Below, in pieces: positions 40,051 through 64,000 of a stretch of 64,000 nucleotides of DNA (position 1 is the stretch's first letter; each line of letters opens with the position of its first letter). The notes below the pieces were generated by a model. That model did no database searches, was not told where the DNA came from, and saw only the letters and a program-made list of their open reading frames with translations. Both the position numbers and the translations under genes were made by a program. The stretch is from Eopsaltria australis (taxonomy: Eukaryota > Chordata > Aves > Passeriformes > Petroicidae), in contig JAVTVJ010000012.1 of the NCBI GenBank assembly GCA_034509425.1, positions 10,017,001-10,081,000 on the forward strand. Direction: 5' to 3'.

Positions 40051-40165
40051 TCGGAGGTGATTCATTCTTAAAAGCCTCCAGTAGCAGAGATTCTGCAACC
40101 TTCCTAAGATGTTCTTGTTGATGACGTTTAATTTCTTAACTTGAGAAACATTCTGGGCATTGCTC
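40051..40165 (-). mobile_element. possible ancient CR1/L3-like relic
   Basis: Wording such as AAAGCCTCCAGTAGCAGAGA followed by TTCTGCAACCTTCC resembles the complement of amniote CR1-type 3' regions (compare the CR1 at 46875, which reads CCAGAGATGGAGACTCCACA). It is heavily diverged and short, so the call rests on pattern memory only. Confidence 0.3.
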
Positions 40166-43100
40166 TAAGCAAATAAATAAAAGCCATCTTTACTCTGGCA
40201 GTGCAAGTTTTATCCTGGTGTGAGCTTTTAGGTATTATTGATAGTACTGTAATATAACTAATGCTAAATAAAACTGTGATGCTATTTTAAAATGCTTAAC
40301 TGTGGACTTACACTGCATGCAGTGTTTTCAAACCAATACTTAATTGATCTAGAGTAATGCAAGGGAGAATGTATTGAAACCTCAGTTATTAAGTGATGAC
40401 TGTAGATGCTGTTTAAACTAATTACAATATTTGAAGTATATTCTGCCGTGGAGCAACTGGAATAACCACAGAAGATACTTAAAGCATGTTAAATTAAATG
40501 ATACCTTGATTAAGGATATGTAATTGTGATAGTTTCTTACAGATCTGGTGGTGATTCTATTCAGGTGACAGCAGTGAAGGTTTATTTAAATCTTCATTTT
40601 TAAGCTTTACGTTCTAAAATTACAAACATTTAAGATTATTATAAATAGTATCAGTGTGTGCTGATATTTCTCCTGCAGAAACCATTTCTTGCCATAACTT
40701 TTTTTATGCTATGGCTTAGCATAATTTCATGCTCACTATTTTCTTTAATTTGAATTGCTTTCTTACATTCTTTTGTCTGTTTTCTTCTGATATATACACT
40801 CAATTGGAAGCATGCTTGTTATATTTTGCTTTTTGGTGTTAAAATTGTATCATACTATATACTTTCTTCTTCTCGCCTAAGTCTTGGTGGAAAGACAGGG
40901 AAGCAAAAGTCTGAGTTGGATCCTTTTATGTTGCATTAAGGGTGTAGTAATAGAATAAACTTATCCATTGAAGAAATCAGTAGCACTTTACATCAGTGAA
41001 ATTAAATACATGACAGTATGCCACTGTTAGTGAAGCTGTTAATAATGTACTCGTTGCTTTGGGAACAAATTATTACTGGCTTGACTTCTGACTGGCCCGT
41101 GTTCTACTCAATATTCACTTTTTCAAATTGCATAAGTCCTTTTCTCTTTCTGTTACTGTATAGCCTTGCTAATATGGAGTTTTCAGATTTCCTGTCCGTG
41201 TTCATGTTTCCAGCTTGTCCCTCCTATCTAGTTAAAGCTTTTCTCCCTGTGACAAAGAAAACTAGAGTCTATTCTATAGAGGAAGGTTGCTTTTCAGCTA
41301 AGTAATCTAATTGCTTCCCAAAGCCAGGAAAGGAACAACAGGAGAAGGTGGCTGTGTTGATTTATGCACGCCCACTTGGCTTATTTGCTTCATTCTTTGA
41401 AAATGTGTTTTTAAAATAACAAAACATTGTAGAGTGCATTCTAGTTCACACATTTTTCTACCGATGGATTATTCCTTTTTTTCTACTGAACTTTAATAAA
41501 TACCACTTTTGTTCACTCTTTCAGCTGTGGTTAAAAAGAGACAATACAATTGGTTCCTGAGCATGTACTCTTATAATCCATTCTACCTTTTGTACTAGAG
41601 TCCACTGGTGAAGACAAAAAATAATGAGAAACAGATGAGAAACAGGAATCTAACTACCACATATGAGAGAATGTTTTATATGTGATCTTTTGGATTTAAG
41701 TGCTTATGTGGGAAGGATATTCACCTTACATGTGGAAGATCCTTAGAATCTGAAGGATTTATTCATATGAAGGGAACAAAATTAGTGGGATGAATGTCAG
41801 ATTTAAATAACCATCTCAAAAACCTTGTTATACAAGAACAAATAATGAAGTTTCATCTAAGAGGTCAGAAAGTATTCTGATAAAGTTAACACTGTGAAAT
41901 AAAGTTAATTTTTTCAAAGCATATTGAAGAAAATACAAAATACTCTCTCATAAAAGGAGGACAAAGAAAGAAATGGAGATACTGTGCTCAGGAAAGTGAG
42001 CCAAAATTAGTGAGTATCTAAAATTAATTCCAAACTCTAATTAAATATTTTACTTAAGTTTCTGCTGAGGACAGCTAGAACGTATATTGAATGGTAGGTG
42101 GGATGGCTAATTGGAGACAGGGCTTGGAAATGGAAAATTAGTTTTCTGCATGAAGAACAGACTGAAAAGAGGGGGCTGTGTTCAATCTAAGAACCTGAAT
42201 AAATTTGTCCTTTTCATCCACCAGAGAATCCTGAAAAAATCTGTACATTAAATTGGAGATCAATAGCAAAGATTGTTATTGGAACTAATGTCAGAGAGAA
42301 CAGCAAAAACAGTCTTACATTTAAGAAGGAAAGGAGAAAATAAGATGATGATCCCAGGCAGCCCTTGGTCGGTTGCTCTGACTTCATCAAACTTCGCCAG
42401 TATGCAGTACCCTTAATACGATTTTTGAAGAAAATTATTTACCTAAATTTTTTAAATAATTTAAAACTAATGGCATCTTTATCCCGTGGTAGATTGTCTT
42501 GCATATGAGAGCTGCCTTCTAAAAACTTACATGCTTTAAAAATGAAAAAAAAAAAAGGTTAGGCATGTATTGTCTGCCATAACTATTTACTGTAATAACA
42601 TTTATTTTTTAAAAGAAAGGTAAAGAAGCAAAAAAGAAACAAAAGCAAAATGCTGATATAAAGTACATTTTAAGATGCAACTTATCCTCTCCTGTCACTT
42701 TCTGCCTTTCATATTAATCATCACTCACTTGTTTTAATGGGAGAGGGAATTTATTCTTGGGGTAAGTAATAACATTGAAAAAATTCCATTAATGATTCTT
42801 GCCTACCTGATATCTAAGGAAAGTTGACAGAGAATGCCTTGTTTTTGACGGTTTGATCATAGACAATAAGAATTGGAAATATTCTTCAGAATGCTATTAT
42901 TTGAGGTTTCTCTTTGTCTTTTTCCCCCCATTTTTAGCTGCTAGAGCTATATGCTTTTCTAATTTTGCCACATCCCAATTTTTAATTCATATGCACAGAT
43001 GAGAGTTCTGCCTCCAAATTGCTTCGGCAGATTAAATCTAAATCTAAATTGCAGAGCAAAGATGTCATTAGGCATATATCATACGAGAATACGACGACGT

Positions 43101-43504
43101 TTATTCAAATCCTTAAATATTTTGTATTTAAGGCCTCTGGGCCTTTTCCTTTGTAGTCTCGTGATTATTCTTACACTGACAGTAAAAAATGTAATTTAAG
43201 AAAGAGATGTAGCTTATGTTAACAAGATTAATTAAAAAAAACTGTCTGGATACAAGTGTAAAGTTTTGATGAATTTAGGAGTCCACAGTGAAACCATTCA
43301 GTGTGCTATGAACAATAAGAATTGCACTCCTTTTTCCCTCTAAGAATCAGGTGGTGTGATGCAGTGCCTTAATGTGCTTGCATTTGTACAGAAAGAAGAA
43401 CAAAGAACACTTCATATTTTTAACACATTGTCTTTCAGCAAGTGTGTATTTTAGAATATTCTAATGACCTGCTGAATTGTTAGTTAGAATGATGATATAT
43501 TTTG

Positions 43505-43612
43505 CTATAAATATGAATACTTATATGTATAATTATGTATAATACTTATATGTATAATACTTATACGTATAATTATAATAGTTATATGTATAATTATTAC
43601 TATGAATTTGTG
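43505..43612. repeat. degenerate AT-rich tandem repeat
   Basis: Repeated units of the form ACTTATATGTATAAT (about 15 bp, with shorter ATTATGTATAAT variants) run through this stretch several times. It is a simple, variable array in RPS6KA5 intron 2. Confidence 0.75.
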
Positions 43613-46600
43613 TTCATGGAAAGGGCAGTGGTAAAAGGGAAGTTTTAGCACCCAATTATATTTTTCTGTCTCACAAATTATGTGCAAATTTGGTATAAAT
43701 TGCTAGTGTGAAATCTCTTAATCATCATAAAGGTTGATAACCATTCTTTAAGTTTTTATTTCATTTCTCTTAAGGTGTGAGGTCAGTCTAATGAAGTTTG
43801 TGTATGTATTTATATAGTCTTCTAGTTTTTCTATAATTTAATGTATTCTCAGTGAATTTGGGGGGTCGATATTTGGTGATTGTATGTGTTTCATTATGGG
43901 ACATATATTTCTGGCTGAGTATTTCTGCCGTGGCAGTAAATGAGATGTGCATGAGATTTTATGAGAGTGAACATTACAGTGTTGCTCTCTGAGAAATTAA
44001 AAAAGCTTTACTGAAGTACAGTTGTCAGTTTATGTGCTCTCTCCTCGCTGCCACTCACATAAATTGCTTTTGCAGTGTTGTCTTTTAAGTAGATTTCTTG
44101 TGGTGATATCAGAGATTCTGATGTTGAATATATTATGAGTCACTTGATTAAAATAGTGCTACTTAAGATTTATTCTCATAAAAAATGCTGAGAATCGTCG
44201 TCATTCTGTCAGTCCTTTTCAGATTCCTGAAGTAACAATTTGTACCATGGCAGAGCTCTATGTTGCAAAGCCTTCTATGGTAACAAGAGTCTGGTTTGTA
44301 GAGATTCTTACAGTTATTACACTAACTAGATAATTTTCTCTGATACTACATGTAAAGCTGTAGTAGGTTCTGCATTCTCTCACTTAAGATGCATTATTAT
44401 GTTTTTATGAAATGTGATTAAAGATACAGGTAGCCAAGTGTTACAATCATGAGGCTTTTGTTCATTTTAATTTAGCTTTATGTTCTCCAATATTTTTGAT
44501 AAAATTACTGTTCCCTGGGAACCTAAGGAAGCTTATGTTTAATACTATAGACTGGGCTTTTCAGACAGGCACAGGGAAGTTCATTTTCAAGCTCCAGCTA
44601 AAACCTGGTGAAAACCAGGGCTGCTTCCTTAAACATCTGGGAAATGCAAGTTAGGGCCGTTTTCTGCACTATTTTTGTTGCATGTTAGAAAATGCAGAAG
44701 TTACCTATACCTTTTTTTTTTTTGAGAAGTAACTCCTTATAAAAAGATGTAAGTACTACTTTTAGAAGCAGTTTCTTTAAAACAATGATCTCAGTAGGAG
44801 GGTCTGTTTTCCAGATGCTAAAAATAATTTAACATCCAGTATTGGAAAATAGGCAAATAACATTAAAGTGGTGCATATGCATAGCAGTATTAGTGTGGTC
44901 ACAATATTATGGTCTGTATAACCTTGTTTTGGATCACCTGCGTCTGTATATCATGATAGAATTTATGGCTCATGCTTATTTTACTAAAGTAATCTTTTTA
45001 CATATCTGTTTATCTATTTATTGATGAGTAGCTGGTGGCCTTCAGTCTGGCTTAGTTATGCTTGAGATCTCATAGCTACAATGTTGGAGAATGCAACACA
45101 AAATGCAAAATCTTGAAAGAGTCTGTCCTGCATATCTCACAAAATAGAAAGGTGTCACCTATTCTGATTCTATTTGCCATTCTTGAGAGATATGTTATGA
45201 AAACTTACTTTGTGAAACCTCTTTTTGCAGATAATGAGTTCTGTAAAGAAGGGAAGCATAATTCCTTAGGGTGTGATGAGTCAGGTAAAGAACTTCTTAA
45301 AAAGAATTATTCAGTATATGAGCAGTATCAGTTTTGTACACTCACTGAAGTAGGACTTGGATCTAGGAAAAAAGCTCACATATCATTTGGTAGTTTAAAA
45401 CTCTATTACCTGTCTGGAAAAAATCCAGAAAGAAAGCTGGAGTTGCATGTGATGCTTATTGGGAGCTCTGTATGCTATAGCATTTTTAAAGGCCAACTAA
45501 ATTTGAGTGTCTCACATGAGGACAGTATACACTTGTCTAGTGTATTTTCAGGTTTGAGATATTTGAGCATTCTCTTTGAGAAACTAGCGTGAAGGTAATT
45601 ACAAGGGTTGGACAAAACAACCAACTGGTTCATTTTTCTGTCTCATGCTGGCTTAAGGAGAGGCTTACAATAATGGTTTCCTTAGTGAGCTTGTAGCAGC
45701 CTGCAGTTTGGGGTCTGCCTGAGCCAGAGATTCTCTTCAGTGTTTGGCAACACTTGCTATGCTTTCCTCTCCCTCAGGGATTTATGTAATCTTTTTGAAT
45801 TCATATGCATTTTTGACAGCTGCAGTATCATGTAACAGTAGTTCCACAGTTTAACTGCATTTTTGTTTGTGCTATGCTTTGCATAGTTTTTAATGCTGAT
45901 ACCTAATGACTTAATTTGTTGGCTTAGTTATTTTGTTTCTAAAAATAATGAAAATTTTTTCTTTATTTCTTATAGTTTTTGACTTTTTCAACTCTCTGTA
46001 ATCTTCTTAAGTTCTCTACTTTTTCGGGCTAAATAAAATATGGAAGTATGTTTAGTTCCCTTCATGTTTAGAGGAATTATTTTATCCTTTTCTACTGTTT
46101 GATACTTTTTTTTTTTCTGTCGGGAGAAGGGTGATTGGGGTCAGAAGACAGAAGGTACCAAAATTGCTTGCTTCATTCAAGACAGGAGTACACAAATATT
46201 TCTAGCATAGCATAAGGGATTTCTGACTGTGTTCAGTGTGTGGAGGGTGGTGTATTTGTGTTATTTCTTCACTTCAATACTTCCCTTGAAGTTTCTAACA
46301 TTCTATTTGTTTTTTTGGATCACCACTGGTGTTTTCTCATAGGGTCGTCTTTGGTAATGTCAGGTGTTTTCTTCTCCTCAGTTCTAACATTATGTGCTAT
46401 TGTGCTACTTCATGTGGATTATATGTTTACTACTTGAAATTTTCTCTGCCATTTTATTTTTTTCAGCTACTTAGTGTTTTGATACTGTGCTAGAGTTTTC
46501 AGCAGTCAGCTTTGATTTCTGCTGCAGTGGATTATTTACTAAACCAAGGAAATTGTTTTCCTCACTGTTCATATATGACTGAATCAGGCAGGATGAATTC

Positions 46601-46874
46601 TTTTGGTGACTTGCTTTCTCTGAAAAAGCTGAATATTTGTTTTTAACCTTTTAGCCTTTTGTCTTCTAGTATAGATCTTCATTTTTAGAGGATTCCTCCC
46701 CTTTGCACCCTTAACTGTTTAGTGTTTTTAAGACCTTTTTTGTTAGAGAGCTTGTTAAGTACCTTGATCTAAATAGGTCAACCATTTCATAGTTCCTTTC
46801 TCCTGATTCTTTGAACAATAACTATTGCCATCTACTAAAGTAACACTCGTTCTTTCAGTGTCCTGTTGTCCACT

Positions 46875-49470
46875 ACAGAATCACAGAATGGTTGGGGTTG
46901 GAAGGGACCGCTGGAGGCCACCTAGTCCAGACCCTCTGCTAAAGCAGATTAACCCAGAACATGTTGCACAGAATTGTGTGCAAGTGGGTTTTGAATATCT
47001 CCAGAGATGGAGACTCCACAGCCTTTCCAGGTAGCCTGCTCCAGTGTACTGTCGCCCTCAAAGAAGTTTGTCCTCAAGTTCATATGGAGCTTCATGTTTT
47101 TCAGTTTGCGTGTGTTGTCTCTTACCCTGTCGCTGGGCACTATAGAAGAGTGTGGCCCCATCCTCTTGACACCCATCCAATAAGATACTTGTGGATGGTG
47201 GTAAGATCTGTCTCAGTCTTCTTCAGGCTGAAGAGGCCCAGTGCTCTCAGCCTTTTCATATAAGAAATGCTCCAGTTCTCTAATTGTCTTTGTATCTCAT
47301 CCTTCATAGAAGGATGCCAGATTGTTCAAGCATGATTTCCCCTTGGTGAATCCATGTTGACTATTCCTGATAACCTTTTCCTCCACATTCTTATTTACAA
47401 TATCCAGAACGAGTTGTTCCATCAGCTTTCCAGGGATGAAGGTGAGGCTGACTGGCCTGTGGTTTCCTGGATCTTCTTTCTTGTCCTTTTTGAAGACTGG
47501 AATGGTACTGGCTTTTCTTCAGTCATCAGGAACCATTCCTGGCTCTCTATGACCTTTCAGAGATGATGGAGAGTGGTCCAACAATAACATCTGCTAAACC
47601 CATCAGCACTCATTCCAGGGCTCATGAACTAGTGGGTGTCAGATTTGCCTAACCCTATCCTCAAGCAAGGGAAAGTCCTCAGGGCCTGGGATTCCTAAGG
47701 GCCAGCCTTAGCAGTGAGTAAGAAGCAAAGATGTTCAGTAACTCTGCTTTCTCTGTACCCTTTGTCACCAGGGCACCTATGTCATCTGGCAGCGGGCCCA
47801 CATTTTCCCAAGTCTTCCTTTTGCTGCTGATACCCTTGAAGAAGCCCCTCTTGTCCTTGATATCGCTTGCCAGATTTAATTCCAAGGACCTTTCTGTCCT
47901 TGACACATACCTGCCATTCTCTGACAATATTCCTATATTCTTCCCAAGTGGCCTGACCCTTTTTCCATGTTCTGTAAATTTCCTTTTTCTGTCTGAGTTT
48001 TGCCAGAAGTGTCTTGCCTGTCCATTCAGGTCTCCAACCCCCTTTTATAGCTCGCTGGTTCCTCTGTCCAGCTTGGCGAAGTACGACAGATTCCAGCTGG
48101 CTATATTTCCAGGAGTGCCCCTATCCCAAGGCACTCTGGCAGCGTCCCGTAAACACTTAGCCAGAGAAACTGCGGCCTGGGGTGTGGTGCAGGAGCAGTC
48201 CAGTTAGCTATCAGCTGAAGATGAATAACGAGAGGGCTCTTGGAGTGCCTTTAATTCTGAGTGCCTTTATTGCAGGATCTTCACACAGAGGAGAGGCAGG
48301 AATCCAAGAGGCCGAGGGGCCCTCAGACACAGCCTTAAGACTTATCTCATACAACCAATCACCAGGGGGTCTGGGGGAGGATAGGGAAGTTCCAGGGTTA
48401 CTTGGTCCTATGGGATGGGGAAGGAAAGGGGCCCAGGAGATAACATGGAATAGTACAAAGGCTCTTGGGGGGAGGGAAGAGATGATGGACACCAGCAGTG
48501 GCCACTCTGGTTTGTCCTGGGTTAAACCATGGTCACTCCACTTTCCAGGGGGTTCCTAGCCCCTTTGGACTTTCTCCACCAATTATCTTTCTCCTTTTCT
48601 AAGTCATCTCCCCCTGGGGTCTCCGAGGACACATCTACAGCAGCTACACCCTTTGCTTGATGTCTTTTCACAGGGATGTCCTGATCTTAAGCACAGAGGA
48701 ACTGCTAGTTGAATATTAACCATCTCATTTGGACTGTCCCTACCTTCTAGAGACATTACCTATGAGATTCCTCCAAGTAGGCCCTTGAAGATGCCAGGGT
48801 TATTTTTCCTGAAGTTCAGGGCTATAATCCTACTTACTGCCATGCTTCTTCCATGCAGGATCCTGAACTCCACCATCTCATGGACACTGCAGTCATGGCT
48901 GCCTCCAGTCATCACATCTCCAACCAGTCCTTTTTTGTTCATTAATACAAGGTCCAGCAACACATCTCTCCTGGTGGGCTTCCCCACCACCTGTGTCAAA
49001 GTTATCAATGCTCTGCAGGAACCTCCTGGCCTCCCATGTGCCAAGCTGTGATGGTCTTTCCAGCAGCTGTCAGGGTGGTTATGAGAATCGTGGGACTGTG
49101 ATGGTGACAGTTACTTCCTGCTGCCTGTGGAAGGCCTCATCTACTTCCTCTTACTAATCTGCTGGCCTGTAGTAAACACCCATAACAGTGTCACCAATTT
49201 TAGCCTATCTCTTAATTCTTACCTGTAAGCTCCTGGCTCCTCCTTCATCCACTCCTAGGCAAAGCTTGAAACATTTTAGTTGCTATCTTACATAAAAGTA
49301 ACTCCACCACCTTGCCTTTCTGGCCTCTTTCCTAAAAAGTATGTAACCATCCATGACGGTATTCCAGTAATGCAAGCTATCCTACCATATCTCTGTAATT
49401 GCAGTGAGATCATGGCCCAGCAACTGCACACTAATTCTAACCTTTACTGTTTCTACAGGTTTGCCTGGTA
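46875..49470 (-). mobile_element. CR1 LINE, internally deleted, minus orientation
   Basis: A CR1 non-LTR retrotransposon whose 3' end lies at the left: AATCACAGAATGGTTGGGGT at 46884 is the complement of the CR1 terminus. Read on the minus strand, the parts are ORF2 endonuclease (about 49460-48660, with a stop-free part at 49044-48760), the region between endonuclease and reverse transcriptase (stop-free part 47927-47679, carrying K-R-K-T-x-E-N-V-G-P-L and T-E-K-A-E-L-L-N), the start of reverse transcriptase (about 47480, complement of the NYRPVSLTS-type motif), then a jump near 47270-47350 directly to the 3' UTR. Most of the reverse transcriptase, including the catalytic part, is therefore deleted. 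Stops and frameshifts show it is dead. A 603-bp LTR-like element is inserted at 48046. Confidence 0.9.
48046..48648 (-). mobile_element. LTR-like insertion within the CR1, 6-bp target duplication
   Basis: 603 bp interrupting the CR1 endonuclease region. The direct repeat CCCTTT flanks it on both sides (48040-48045 and 48649-48654), and the CR1 wording continues across when it is removed. Ends are imperfect inverted repeats: TATAGCTCGCTGG at the left, and the complement of the right end reads TGTAGCTGCTGTA. On the minus strand a poly(A) signal (GCAATAAAGGCAC) lies near 48270. A 6-bp duplication and TG start fit an endogenous retrovirus solo LTR (ERVK-like class), but I do not recognise the family and found no internal genes. 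Confidence 0.65.
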
Positions 49471-53807
<4,337 letters not shown>

Positions 53808-53923
53808 ACTATATAAATGGAGGAGAATTGTTTACTCATCTTTCGCACAGAGAGAGATTCTCAGAAAATGAGGTGCAGATTTACATCGGAGAAATTGTTT
53901 TGGCACTTGAACATCTCCACAAG
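53808..53923 (+). CDS. RPS6KA5: RPS6KA5 exon 4, hinge and C-lobe start
   Basis: 116 nt, phase 1 in and phase 0 out, encoding residues 119 (split Asp) to 157. It reads [18 protein letters not shown], then [20 protein letters not shown] and Lys. This is the hinge, helix D and helix E of the N-terminal kinase, with the conserved GGELF segment of AGC kinases. The acceptor is TTTTTTAG|ACTAT; the donor is AAG|GTAAAA. Compared with human MSK1 the changes are few and conservative. Confidence 0.96.
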
Positions 53924-63939
<10,016 letters not shown>

Positions 63940-64000
63940 AGATTCACAGAGTGGAAGGGATTGCTGGAAGTCATCTTGTCTAACCCTTTGCACAAATACA
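63940..64000 (-). mobile_element. CR1 LINE 3' end, cut by the window edge
   Basis: ACAGATTCACAGAGTGGAAG then GGATTGCTGGAAGTCATCTT and GTCTAACCC is the complement of the CR1 3' terminus, the same layout as at 46875. Only the last 60 bp or so are inside the window; the rest continues to the right. Confidence 0.8.

Larger units (their letters stand above)
37889..46874 (+). other. RPS6KA5: RPS6KA5 intron 2, left part
   Basis: About 9 kb of AT-rich intron. It contains a faint old CR1-like relic (40051-40165), a tandem TATATGTATAATAC-type stretch (43505-43612) and a 45062-45592 stop-free plus-strand frame that starts at TTG. I see no exon or RNA gene. Confidence 0.7.

Noticed and set aside
48211..48559. 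Overlapping open frames on both strands at about 48.2-48.6 kb
   Set aside because: They lie wholly inside the LTR-like insertion and show no protein domain.

Overview
The window is vertebrate nuclear DNA, most likely from a bird. It has short exons with GT/AG splice sites inside long AT-rich introns, one strong CpG island, CR1 LINE copies, and long terminal repeats (LTRs) of a kind common in avian genomes. One LTR resembles a family I associate with non-galliform birds, so I lean away from chicken, but the species cannot be fixed from sequence alone.

Two protein genes are present, arranged head to head around a CpG island at about 25.6-27.3 kb. To the right on the plus strand is the 5' part of RPS6KA5 (MSK1, a nuclear AGC-family kinase). 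Five coding exons (27053-27116, 37817-37888, 50053-50271, 53808-53923, 54727-54834) join in frame to give residues 1-193, ending just after the DFG motif of the N-terminal kinase domain. The rest of the gene lies beyond the right edge. To the left on the minus strand is the 5' part of DGLUCY (mitochondrial D-glutamate cyclase, formerly C14orf159). Its first coding exon (3143-3254) carries an arginine-rich presequence, and a second coding exon (224-377) opens the conserved domain. At least one probable 5' UTR exon lies at 6407-6482, and the first exon is presumably in or beside the CpG island. The same divergent gene pair exists at human 14q32.11.

Layout: 1-6.5 kb, DGLUCY 5' exons and introns; 6.5-25.4 kb, its long 5' intron with a CR1 relic (13.7 kb), two abutting LTRs (17.9-19.2 kb) and an unclassified coding-like but broken block (10.9-12.5 kb); 25.6-27.3 kb, shared CpG-island promoter; 27.1-64 kb, RPS6KA5. 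Intron 2 holds a 2.6 kb minus-strand CR1 that was internally deleted and then hit by an LTR-like insertion with a 6-bp target duplication. The window ends inside another CR1.

The two genes act in different pathways (mitochondrial D-glutamate catabolism and nuclear MAPK signalling). Only shared promoter architecture links them here. I found no evidence of a new defence, toxin or other exotic system; the unusual items are gene-structure variants, nested repeats and unexplained open stretches.
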